A stretch of DNA of 64,000 nt from Spiribacter vilamensis (GCF_004217415.1 NZ_SHLI01000001.1:744001-808000); one strand, 5' to 3'; positions 47,648 through 54,536 are shown, counted from the first letter of the stretch. The notes: generated by a model from the sequence alone, not told the origin. Program-made: numbers and translations.

Positions 47648-48391
47648 TTATCCATCGACAACGGCATCCCAGTGTTCACGGATGTCCCACTCACCGGCGC
47701 TGAAACGATCGGCTGGCAGCTTGAGCACTGCGTCGATGAAACGCGCCACATTCTCCGGTGACGTGAGAGCATCGTTCTCCTTAAGCGCGCGGAAGTTCTC
47801 CACCGCGGGGAAATCCTCGACCGACTGTGATCGGATCAACGACTGCATCGGCGTATCCACTACGCCTGGCCGCAGGCTGCCGACGCTGATCGATGACTCG
47901 GCAAGCTCCTGATGCAGAACCTCATAAGCCATGTATAACGCCGCTTTACTAATGCAATAAGCGCCCCAGCCAGGCAGCGCTCGGTGCGCCGCGCCCGATG
48001 AGATATGCAGGATTCGGGCATCCGTGTCCATCATCGGCCGGAGCCTGCGGCTGAGCGCGATCGGCGCCTCCAGGTTGATGGCTAGGTGCTGGCGGATATC
48101 GTCGGCGGATTGATCCAGCAATGGCCCGACTGGTGCCAGGACGCCGGCGTTATGAATCAGCGCCTCGACGCCTGATTCGCCAACGGCGCCTTCGATCGCT
48201 GTCTGACCTTCATCAGTGCTCACATCCGCGGCACAGGCATGGATTGCCGGATTTTCCGCGGCCAGCGCCTCAAGCGGCTCGCTGCGACGCCCGATGGCCA
48301 GCACGGCTCGGCTCTGTTCGGCATAGCGCAACGCCAGAGCGCGCCCGATACCCGTCCCGGCACCGGTAATGATGGTTATCAAATCCGACAT
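47648..48391 (-). CDS. Short-chain dehydrogenase/reductase
   Basis: An NAD(P)-dependent oxidoreductase of the classical SDR family. The 247 residues have the cofactor loop ITGAGTGIGRALALRYA (8-24), HNAGVLAPVG, the catalytic Ser in HISSGAAHRALPG near 131, and the YxxxK pair in WGAYCISKAALYMAY near 145. PGVVDTPMQ follows the active site. The C-terminal part (AVENFRALKENDALTSPENV) resembles sepiapterin- or benzil-reductase-like SDRs. The substrate is unknown. It is the last gene of normal composition before the accessory island. Confidence 0.88.
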   Translation of the reverse strand: MSDLITIITGAGTGIGRALALRYAEQSRAVLAIGRRSEPLEALAAENPAIHACAADVSTDEGQTAIEGAVGESGVEALIHNAGVLAPVGPLLDQSADDIRQHLAINLEAPIALSRRLRPMMDTDARILHISSGAAHRALPGWGAYCISKAALYMAYEVLHQELAESSISVGSLRPGVVDTPMQSLIRSQSVEDFPAVENFRALKENDALTSPENVARFIDAVLKLPADRFSAGEWDIREHWDAVVDG

Positions 48392-48542
48392 ATCCGCTCT
48401 CCCCTACCTAAATGTCCGTACGATTTAGAGCTAATGCGTGGCGTGTAGAGCGACCCGTGGGCTTCGATTCATTTAGTCAGTTCCTTAGCCTTCATCTAGA
48501 TATGTCCATCGGATCGCTCAATTCCGCATAAAAGATAGCTGA

Positions 48543-48586
48543 GGCGCGCAAAATTGCGAGCGCCGGCTTAAGCGTATAGTTATTTG
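48543..48586 (-). other. Hairpin after the coiled-coil gene (possible degenerate attC)
   Basis: On the minus strand, the stop of the upstream gene lies in AAATAAC, which recalls the attC R'' box (RYYYAAC). A GC-rich stem (GGCGC...GCGCC) closes over an AT loop at 48543-48564. I could not find a convincing R' partner. It may be a terminator without a T-run or the remnant of a cassette end. Confidence 0.2.
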
Positions 48587-49524
48587 CCTCCGCCGATTCT
48601 ATTGAACTGAGTAATTCGATAGGTCAGCTTTGCCTCTCTGTTAAGCGGTCGCACTTCACGGACTAGACACTCCGCTTCACAATAGGTTTGTGCGGCGACC
48701 CGCCCCTCCTCAACCGCTTCTTCGAATTGTGCAGCGGCATCTTTAGTAACTGTTCCATAAAGGGTGTCTCCATCATTCACTCGTAGCTCGAATCTCCTGT
48801 GCTCAGGCAAAAGCCCCAAGAGGACCCCGGATATCGACTCCGTTTTCTCATCGATTTCGGTTGCTTCGGTTCGCATTCTGCCGCGATCGATTGCCATGGC
48901 ATCCAATGAAAATTCCGTTTTATCTTCCACAACCCGAATCGTTGCTTCCTTCGAATCCAACTCCTTAAAGAAGTCACGCATTACGACCAATGTCCGAGAA
49001 TCCAAGTCCTCTAAGACTCGCTCGAATTCACTGTCGCTCTCGACCGACGCAGTAAAGAGGAGATGCGACACATTTGATACTACTTCTTTAAGCGCCGTCT
49101 CGTGCAGTTCATCCTGATCGGAGAGCTCCTCAAGGACAAAACCAAACGATCCGTGAGTCAGTCCTGTAACCATCAAATTAGTACTTGCGCGCATCGGTAT
49201 TCGGCCCCGTTCACCCAAAGCGCCCAACTCCTGCTTCGCATACAACCTAGAAACCAACCCTTGGTAGTGCTCAAGGGCTTTTCCAGCGAAATCGGCGGCA
49301 ATTCCACGCGAACCGAATACCGGTTTACCTGAAAAAAATAGAGCGACATTGGCAAATGGTGATTCAGCGCACTTGAGTCGCTCAATTTCCGCACCGACTT
49401 CCTCGATTTTCTCGGAAAACTGAGACTCGCCAACTATGTCGCCCATTTCCTGCGCATCTGTTTGGAGTTTGCGCAGTTCGGCTAACTCTGCCTGAAGCGA
49501 ATCAATTCTTAGCTTATGGGGCAT
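48580..49524 (-). CDS. Unknown protein with N-terminal coiled coil, partner of the nucleotidyltransferase
   Basis: I do not recognise a named domain in this 314-residue protein. Residues 1-55 (LRIDSLQAELAELRKLQ and SEKIEEVGAEIERLK) are a charged coiled coil. The middle part includes FFSGKPVFGSRGIAADFAG, GLVSRLYAKQ and MVTGLTHGSFGFVLEEL. The C-terminal part is mixed alpha/beta (RFELRVNDGDTLYGTVT and RITQFNRIG). The start overlaps the 3' end of the DUF6932-like gene by 11 bases, so the two are translationally coupled. Base composition is more AT-rich than in flanking core genes. A role as antitoxin or effector partner is possible but not shown. Confidence 0.7.
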   Translation of the reverse strand: MPHKLRIDSLQAELAELRKLQTDAQEMGDIVGESQFSEKIEEVGAEIERLKCAESPFANVALFFSGKPVFGSRGIAADFAGKALEHYQGLVSRLYAKQELGALGERGRIPMRASTNLMVTGLTHGSFGFVLEELSDQDELHETALKEVVSNVSHLLFTASVESDSEFERVLEDLDSRTLVVMRDFFKELDSKEATIRVVEDKTEFSLDAMAIDRGRMRTEATEIDEKTESISGVLLGLLPEHRRFELRVNDGDTLYGTVTKDAAAQFEEAVEEGRVAAQTYCEAECLVREVRPLNREAKLTYRITQFNRIGGGK

Positions 49525-50092
49525 CAGCCGAGCCTCCAGTGACTAACTCCCGCGCTTGGCTGTCATCACCAACCAGCGGCACCTGTAGAATCCCCTTCCA
49601 CAAATAGGTCTCCCGTTGGTGGGAAAATAGTCCGAACCAAAAGCGTGAGTACGAGACGACCATCTCGGCCGGGATTTCAAGATCAATGAAGAACGCGTCA
49701 CATGAATAGTTCGCTTTTATCACAGACCTCTTGAATAGATCTGAATTCTCGCGACAGAAGGCTGCCCAATCAGAGTATTGTTTGCGCCCCGGCGGGCGCC
49801 GAGCGAAAGTGACAATATCGACATCGGCGGGCGATCGGTTTCGGTTGCTCTCGCAATCCTCGACGAAACTTCCAGCAATCCACTGGAATCCACTCTGTAT
49901 TCCCGAGCGCACAAGTTCCGCCCGGTAATCGAGCAACCCTCTCATTATCGCATCTCGCTCGGGACTGCCCGCAAAGCCGGAGACGAGATCGGTTATCGAG
50001 ACTCGAAAAGGGGCCATCGCCGCGGCATCAGTGGGGCCAATCTCCGGTAAAAAGGGCGGCAGCACGCCTGAGTGATTAAAGTTAGGGATCAT
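49514..50092 (-). CDS. DUF6932-like nucleotidyltransferase-fold protein
   Basis: The 192 residues begin MIPNFNHSGVLPPFLPEIGP, the opening of the DUF6932 family. The core carries a polymerase-beta-type nucleotidyltransferase motif: WIAGSFVEDCE (Gly75-Ser76), then RSPADVDIVTF (Asp90 and Asp92), with Asp132 in NYSCDAFFIDLE as a possible third acid. Such minimal nucleotidyltransferases include toxins and antitoxins of MNT/HEPN, AbiE and MenT type. It overlaps the downstream coiled-coil gene. GGAGAGGGA directly precedes the ATG and abuts the decayed IS481 transposase end, which may have disturbed its original promoter. Confidence 0.75.
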   Translation of the reverse strand: MIPNFNHSGVLPPFLPEIGPTDAAAMAPFRVSITDLVSGFAGSPERDAIMRGLLDYRAELVRSGIQSGFQWIAGSFVEDCESNRNRSPADVDIVTFARRPPGRKQYSDWAAFCRENSDLFKRSVIKANYSCDAFFIDLEIPAEMVVSYSRFWFGLFSHQRETYLWKGILQVPLVGDDSQARELVTGGSADAP

Positions 50093-50100
50093 TCCCTCTC

Positions 50101-50989
50101 CTAGCTACCAAGACCTGATTGTTCGTATACCTGTTTCCGGAATAAATTGGGTTTTCCCTATGCCAGCGCTTGAGCGCCTGAACCCGGGTTATGTGGCGCT
50201 GGGCCCGCTAATGCGCCCGTTGAACCGCTCTACAAGCCCATTCGTCTGGGCATGCCGACGCGGCGTCAGTCGATAGTCAATGTCCATCTTCGTACACAAC
50301 CGGTCGAGCACATGCCGCTCGGAGGGCTGGCGGTTTTTCTGGGTGAAGCGGTCGGTGAAGACCTGGTCGTTGTCAGTGAGCAGCGCATGGATATGAAACG
50401 GGGCCTTCTCGTGCAGATGCTTGGTAAAGCGCAGGGCGGCCTCTCTCGACTTCTCCCGGTGGCGCTCCAGGTAGACCCAGCGGCTGGCCCGATCGATCGC
50501 CACGAACAGATACGTACGTCCCTCCTCGTCGGCCATGGCGGGCAGGTAATTGATGTCCACGTGCACAAACTTTGGCTCGTAGTCCTTGAACGTCTTCGCG
50601 GGCTTCACCTCATCTTCAGGCTGCGCCACCAGGTCCCTGAGGTTAGAGACGCCATGGCGGACCAGCAGCCGTTGCAGCGTCGAGCGATTGAGGTCGGGTT
50701 CGATAAGCTCGCGCACCACCACCAGCAGGTCGTCGGTGGAGAGCAGCAGCGAGCGCCGCAGCTCCACCACAATCGCCTCCTGCGCCGCGGGCAGCGCCGT
50801 GTGGAGCGTGTGCGGCCGATGGCTGCGGTCGGCGCTGGTATCCCGATACTTCCACTTGCGCACCGTCGAGCGCGTGACGTTGTACTTCGTCGCCAGCGCC
50901 CGCTCGGACAGGGCCGACTGGCGGATCTCTTCCCGCAACTGTGGCGTCGTTCGGACCTGCGTGTGAATAGTCGCACCGCTCATGCTCAA
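50101..50989 (-). pseudogene. IS481-family transposase, decayed
   Basis: The first 267 codons are an IS481-type transposase: an N-terminal helix-turn-helix (LREEIRQSALSERALATKYN, RSTVRKWKYRD) and an integrase core with all three catalytic acids (VHVDINYLP, LLTDNDQVF, TNGLVERFNGRI). Directly after the Glu region the frame hits a stop at about 50191. The following bases still encode the family's C-terminus in other frames (HITRVQALKRWH, then KPNLFRKQVYEQSGLGS up to a TAG at 50101). An internal deletion after RFNGRIS and a one-base loss in an A-run near 50154 explain this. No clear terminal inverted repeats are left. It lies between the cassette array and the nucleotidyltransferase module. Confidence 0.85.
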
Positions 50990-51116
50990 CTTCCTGCGCT
51001 TTCCGCTTTCAGGCTCTCACCGAGCGCCTCAAGGGCAGCTCGACCTTGGAATAAAGCATAACTCTTTGAAGGTATATGATCACTCAGGTCGCGACACCTA
51101 GCCATGGTTCGAATAA

Positions 51117-51185
51117 CACCAACCGTGAGCCGCGCCCCAGGGAGTGCAGCGGATTGCGGCGTCTGGCTCGACGGCCTGGTTATGC
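51117..51185 (-). other. attC site following the HicAB cassette
   Basis: Read on the minus strand it runs from GCATAAC (R''-like, one mismatch to RYYYAAC) to GTTGGTG (R'-like). Inner arms GAGCC/GGCTC and CGCC/GGCG can pair. The TAA in the R'' box is where the hicB frame would end if its apparent one-base insertion were removed, which is the usual place for a cassette gene to stop. Confidence 0.6.
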
Positions 51186-51195
51186 GGCATGCACG

Positions 51196-51402
51196 TTAAC
51201 CACCTCGCTGTATGCAGTGCGGTTCGGGGACGGGCTCGCCTTGTTCCTTGAGACCCTCGAAATGGAATTCGATGGCGTTTCGGATCAGCTGGAGCGCTTC
51301 TCCTCGCGTCTCGCCCGCAGCAACGCATCCCGGCAAATCCGGGACATATGCACCCCAACTGGTGGGGCCTTCTTCTACAATGACGGTGAATTGCATGAAC
51401 AT
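51196..51402 (-). CDS. hicB: HicB-family antitoxin, apparently frameshifted at its C-terminus
   Basis: HicB neutralises the HicA mRNA interferase. The 68 residues show the partial RNase-H-like fold: FTVIVEEGPTSWGAYVPDLP, GCVAAGETRGEALQLIRNAI and LKEQGEPVPEP. The expected C-terminal strand is not in frame: the current end is HCIQRGG. Removing one base near 51217-51222 would give PEPTAYSEVVNVHAA and a TAA inside the attC R'' box, a much more family-like ending. Either the gene has a recent frameshift or the tail is a natural variant. It follows hicA by three bases. Confidence 0.8.
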   Translation of the reverse strand: MFMQFTVIVEEGPTSWGAYVPDLPGCVAAGETRGEALQLIRNAIEFHFEGLKEQGEPVPEPHCIQRGG

Positions 51403-51405
51403 CTC

Positions 51406-51594
51406 CTACTTCTTGAGGCCAGCCTGCTTCCGGACATTGTTCAGAGTGCCGGGCCGCACATCAATATTGAGCTTTCCCGGAACCGTGACGGTTCCCGAAT
51501 TGGTTGGGCACTTGAATTGCTGGTGACTCCCGCGTTGTCTGGCCTGTTGCCACCCGTCCGCCTCAAGTCGCTCGATCAAATCCCTCACTTTCAT
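51406..51594 (-). CDS. hicA: HicA-family mRNA interferase toxin
   Basis: HicA is a small double-stranded-RNA-binding-fold ribonuclease that cleaves mRNA and halts growth until bound by HicB. The 62 residues read MKVRDLIERLEADGWQQ, the catalytic-His block RQRGSHQQFKCP (His24), TVTVPGKLNIDVRPGTL, and end VRKQAGLKK, a complete family pattern. It precedes hicB in the common toxin-first order and lies in an integron-like cassette, where toxin-antitoxin pairs are frequent and stabilise arrays. Confidence 0.9.
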   Translation of the reverse strand: MKVRDLIERLEADGWQQARQRGSHQQFKCPTNSGTVTVPGKLNIDVRPGTLNNVRKQAGLKK

Positions 51595-51623
51595 TAATCC
51601 ATATCCACGATCTCGATCTAGGC

Positions 51624-51686
51624 CGCTTAATGTGGTTATCTGCGGCGGCGACTAGCCGTCCTTAGATTGGCACAGTAAGCATTAGC
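51624..51686 (-). other. Degenerate attC-like site between the DUF4760-like gene and hicAB
   Basis: On the minus strand the site runs from AGCTAAT to ATTAAGC. Both core boxes carry the same G/C to A/T change (AAC to AAT, GTT to ATT), so they still pair. The arms GTG/CAC, ATCT/AGAT and CGGC/GCCG support a hairpin. The stop codon of the upstream gene lies in the first box. The altered core would be expected to impair recombination. Confidence 0.5.
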
Positions 51687-52188
51687 TATTTGCGATATTT
51701 CCATCTGTTATTGGCCTCATTCTCTTCCGTTCTTCAAAATCTCTTACAAGGTCGCCAAATTCCGTGTAGGCAGTAGGGCGTGTTTGCTGGATCTTGTCAA
51801 TATATGAACGAAATCGTTTGTGAGTGCTAATGAGCTGCGACCCTGACATTATATAAAGGAGGTCTTTGTCGAACACGCCTGAATTCATACCTACAGATAA
51901 ATGCTCAAGAATACCAAGTAAACTGCGAATCGTACTCATAAGCTGAAAGTCGTTTTCTATTTCTTTAAGGTCTTTTGAGGCCAACGGGGCTTTCCCCCAG
52001 CGCTCATCTCGCTCGTGCCTTGCCTCCAGCCAGGCTGGTCTAATTTTCTGGACAAACTCGAAAGTTGCTTGCTTTTTCCTCCGTCCATGGTCTGCGTTTA
52101 ATGCCTTTAATGCGAACCCAACCTGAACCACGAGAACAGCAGCTGTAATAACGGCAATCATGAGGGATGCGATTTCAAATGTAGTCAT
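51682..52188 (-). CDS. DUF4760-like single-TM protein
   Basis: The 168 residues have one N-terminal TM helix (IASLMIAVITAAVLVVQVGF, about 6-25) and a cytoplasmic helical domain with RKKQATFEFVQKIRPAWLEA, LLGILEHLSVGMNSGVFD and YLVRDFEE-like GDLVRDFEERKRM. The pattern around ILEHLSVGMNSGVFDKDLL matches the DUF4760 family, whose function is unknown. Such proteins are common in integron cassettes and genomic islands. The start follows 13 bases after an attC site, typical cassette spacing. Confidence 0.7.
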   Translation of the reverse strand: MTTFEIASLMIAVITAAVLVVQVGFALKALNADHGRRKKQATFEFVQKIRPAWLEARHERDERWGKAPLASKDLKEIENDFQLMSTIRSLLGILEHLSVGMNSGVFDKDLLYIMSGSQLISTHKRFRSYIDKIQQTRPTAYTEFGDLVRDFEERKRMRPITDGNIANS

Positions 52189-52201
52189 GCTATTTCCTCG
52201 A

Positions 52202-52261
52202 CGCTAACGTTTCGCATGAGGCACGCGAGATAGCGTGTCGCCCTCGATGCAATCGTTAGAC
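52202..52261 (-). other. attC site following the 160-residue gene
   Basis: A 60-base site. On the minus strand it begins GTCTAAC (perfect R'' consensus RYYYAAC) and ends GTTAGCG. Its arms pair well: GCAT/ATGC, GAGG/CCTC and CACGC/GCGTG. The size is that of the classic 59-base element. The R'' box complements the TTAGAC found at the upstream boundary of the same cassette (52766-52771). Confidence 0.8.
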
Positions 52262-52263
52262 AT

Positions 52264-52746
52264 TTAGCCGCCACGAGTCAGCTTCAAGGCTTCCAGAATC
52301 GCTTCGACGATTCGTTGCGCCCATTTTGGCAGTTTGGCCAGTAACCGACCAATGCTCCCGTTGACCGTTTCTATGTCCTGGATAGCCTCGTCACTGAAGG
52401 CGTTTCCTGTTTCCTCGTCAAAGTCAGACGTATTTCCCGGGATTGTAATGTCAATATTAGCCATATCGGCGGAGTTCTTGTATTTGCATGCTATGTATAC
52501 GAACTCTTCAAACAATGCGCCCAATGCTAGTTCAGAATCTGCTCCGATATCCTCCATCACAATTGCCGCGTCTTCCACGCTAAATCGATCTTTGAATTCG
52601 TGCGCCAAATATTGAGCAATGTACGCCATTCTCATTGGACCAAATTCACAGCCACGATGAAATGCGACAGAGCTGACGGTCAGCATAAAAGCAATAAATG
52701 CGTCTCTAAACTCATCTGGGTTTGGAGAATAGATGTCTTGCTCCAT
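52264..52746 (-). CDS. Unknown acidic protein in an integron-like cassette
   Basis: I do not recognise this 160-residue protein. It is helical in the first 90 residues (FIAFMLTVSSVAFHRGCEFG, YIAQYLAHEFKDRFSVED, LALGALFEEFVYIACKYKN). It then has a Thr/Asp-rich linker (ANIDITIPGNTSDFDEETG) and a C-terminal amphipathic helix (IGRLLAKLPKWAQRIVEAIL). The gene fills its cassette: it starts 20 bases after one attC and stops two bases before the next. The boundary bases of this cassette match each other perfectly, so it is the best-defined cassette here. Confidence 0.7.
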   Translation of the reverse strand: MEQDIYSPNPDEFRDAFIAFMLTVSSVAFHRGCEFGPMRMAYIAQYLAHEFKDRFSVEDAAIVMEDIGADSELALGALFEEFVYIACKYKNSADMANIDITIPGNTSDFDEETGNAFSDEAIQDIETVNGSIGRLLAKLPKWAQRIVEAILEALKLTRGG

Positions 52747-52765
52747 CGTAAAGCCCTCATTTGAT

Positions 52766-52864
52766 GTCTAACGACCAAGCTCTGCGGCATTTGACGCGAT
52801 GCCTGTTTTTGCGGCACCGAAAATGGGCAGCGGGTCAAATGTCCGCTGCAGCGCCTTGTTGGGC
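52766..52864 (-). other. attC site following the PIN-domain cassette
   Basis: A 99-base site with both core boxes matching consensus on the minus strand: GCCCAAC (RYYYAAC) and GTTAGAC (GTTRRRY). Between them the arms CATTTGAC/GTCAAATG pair over eight bases, with further GCGG/CCGC and CAAG/CTTG pairing. This is the clearest attC in the window. The R'' box complements the TTGGGC at the upstream edge of the PIN cassette. Confidence 0.85.
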
Positions 52865-52873
52865 CACAGCCCG

Positions 52874-53866
52874 TCAGGACGGAAAATCATCATCCTCGTC
52901 CTCCTCGAGTTCATGGTTTTCGAGCCTCTGAATCAGCTGATCGTAGGCATCTTCCTTGATCTTGTCCTTGTATTCAGCAACGAACTTGATCATGAACTCA
53001 AATACGTCTTGATCCCCCAGGATCCAGCTGACCTGATTGTTCGTCAGAGCCGCATCTACTATTTCGCTGACTTGCGATTGACTGAAATTTTCAAACCCGG
53101 CGAGCTTGGCTATTGCGCCGTGCGTTGTCACGAATGCGCAACTTCCAACAAGCTGTTGAACGGCCATTTCCTTCTCCAGCTCACTTGCCAACTTGATATC
53201 TGGATAGTGCTCTTTGAAAAAAGGTGCCAAGCGGCGGTAGAAGACCACCCTAGCATCCTTCTTATCCTTCCACTCACGGATCAGAAATTCCTTAGGCTTG
53301 TTTTCGTCAAGCACTGAAAAGTAGTCCCGATCGTCGGCTATGAGGTAAAGATCCTCGTCGTTTGGTACGTTCTCTAGCAAAGCCTCTCAATTTATGGCAT
53401 CTCCCAGTGACCCGTTCTTTCCTGGAGGATTTCCAACGTTCATTCGGAGCTTAGCTTTCGCTATCAATTGATCTGATATTTGAATATCTTTCGCTTTCTC
53501 GAAGAGCTCGTCAATTACTTGATCCGCTTTGAGGGAGTTACTTTCTATATCTTCGGCAATTTTTCCGATTAAGGATGAATGTTGCTTCTCGAACTCTTTC
53601 TGAAGATTTCGGAGTCCTCCGTATTCACCATAGTCTTTGCAGAGAGCCGGAAACTGCAGATTCAGCTTCTGATCCTTCAAACTCTTTAATGCAGCCGCGA
53701 TCTTCGTTTCGCGGTTCCGACGATATTCGTCAACCGTTTGTCGAGGTAGATGCAGAACGACGTTCCCTTTCTCTAACAGCACCTTGAGCTTGCGCAGTTC
53801 TTCCAGATCATCGTTAGTCAGATGATAGAAAGACAAGAAAACGTTGGTGTCGATAAAAACGTTCAT
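52874..53866 (-). pseudogene. PIN-domain (DUF4935-like) protein interrupted by an in-frame TGA
   Basis: The N-terminal part (53866 to 53387, 159 residues) begins MNVFIDTNVFLSFYHL, with the first PIN acid in FIDTN. RQTVDEYRRNRETK carries the second, and the part ends GSLGDAIN just before TGA. Without any frame change the next codons read EALLENVPNDEDLYLIADDRDYFS, the continuation expected of a PIN nuclease, and run to 52874. One TGG to TGA change (Trp to stop at about residue 160) explains the break. PIN proteins are metal-dependent RNases, often toxins. A truncated first half would lack the last acidic residues (ADDRD) and is probably inactive. Confidence 0.82.
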
Positions 53867-53887
53867 TGAGGCAGCTCTCTTTCTGGG

Positions 53888-53937
53888 GCCCAACGCCGCA
53901 TTCAGCGGACTGTCCGCTGCAATGCTTTGTGATACGA
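53888..53937 (-). other. Short attC-like site upstream of the PIN cassette
   Basis: On the minus strand a strong stem (GCATT with GCAGCGGAC against GTCCGCTG with AATGC) is followed by GTTGGGC, a perfect R' box (53888-53894). The R'' side is not recognisable, and the upstream gene runs on into the stem before stopping at 53902. This suggests that the R'' box and the original stop were lost by mutation. Confidence 0.6.
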
Positions 53938-54378
53938 GCTGGCAAGAAGCGCAACTTGAATCCACAAGTTCTCGTGACTTACTTCCGCCCGATGACTTAA
54001 AATATATGGCTCCCATCGATTCCAAACGCTAGCTGCGACAGGGGAAATACAGTTCTTTATTTTTTTGGAATCATAGAAATCAGTATCAATTTCGTAACCT
54101 ACGCTTTCAACTATACTAAGTATCCCGTTAATTCTTGCTTTAGTTTCAGGATCGCTTTTGAGGCTCTCAGCGAATGTGTCTGCAACATGCAATTCTCGCT
54201 GCAAACTTCTGATCTGAGAGTCAATATCCGATAGGTACGTTCTAGTGTCTTTCTGTATCTGTCGCTCAAAAGCTTTTTCAGAGACCAGCCAAGAACGTGC
54301 TGCATATAAAATACTGGAGGCCACGAATAAGTGGCCAATGGCAGTCAATGCCAAGCTCCATTTTTCATAATCACTCAT
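53902..54378 (-). CDS. Unknown single-TM protein, first gene of the cassette array
   Basis: The 158 residues start MSDYEKWSLALTAIGHLFVA. One TM helix (about 9-30) is followed by a helical cytoplasmic part (FERQIQKDTRTYLSDIDSQI, RELHVADTFAESLKSD, ILSIVESVGYEID). The layout resembles the DUF4760-like gene two cassettes on, but sequence identity is not obvious. I chose the ATG at 54378; the longer reading from 54450 adds a stretch with no ribosome-binding site. The last codons lie inside the attC-like stem, so the native C-terminus may have been extended. Confidence 0.65.
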   Translation of the reverse strand: MSDYEKWSLALTAIGHLFVASSILYAARSWLVSEKAFERQIQKDTRTYLSDIDSQIRSLQRELHVADTFAESLKSDPETKARINGILSIVESVGYEIDTDFYDSKKIKNCISPVAASVWNRWEPYILSHRAEVSHENLWIQVALLASSYHKALQRTVR

Positions 54379-54510
54379 AATTATCTCTATTCGTATAACT
54401 ACAATTGGGCCGCCAATGTATCGGATATACGGTATGGGCAGTCGCACCACCCGCTCAAATCGCCTCTAACTCAACAGCGTAGGAACGCCTCTTTGCCTGA
54501 TTTCCGCCAA

Positions 54511-54536
54511 CATATGCGGCCAGATGGCCGCATATG
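54511..54536. repeat. Perfect 12-base inverted repeat at the edge of the cassette array
   Basis: CATATGCGGCCA and TGGCCGCATATG flank a two-base GA spacer. The dyad lies 132 bases upstream of the first cassette gene. It may be an operator, a terminator-like structure or part of a recombination site; a GTTGGCG lies next to it on the minus strand but matches the integron core consensus only weakly. Confidence 0.5.

Larger units (their letters stand above)
51117..53896 (-). mobile_element. Integron cassette array without integrase (CALIN-like)
   Basis: Four or five same-strand cassettes are separated by attC-like sites: a single-TM protein, a broken PIN protein, an unknown acidic protein, a DUF4760-like protein and HicAB. 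For each cassette the six bases after its upstream G match the complement of its own R'' box. The PIN cassette (TTGGGC/GCCCAA) and the acidic-protein cassette (TTAGAC/GTCTAA) match exactly. The DUF4760 cassette (TTAGCG against TTAGCT) and HicAB cassette (TTAAGC against TTATGC) are each off by one base. Excised circles would create exactly this relation. No intI or attI is in the window. Confidence 0.8.

Noticed and set aside
50990-51116. Left terminal inverted repeat of the IS481 element
   Set aside because: I compared the stretch with the region beyond 50101 and saw no matching ends, so I did not call an intact IS or its repeats.
53381-53392. TGA in the PIN gene as a selenocysteine codon
   Set aside because: The position expects Trp, no SECIS-like hairpin is evident just downstream, and a single G-to-A change is simpler.
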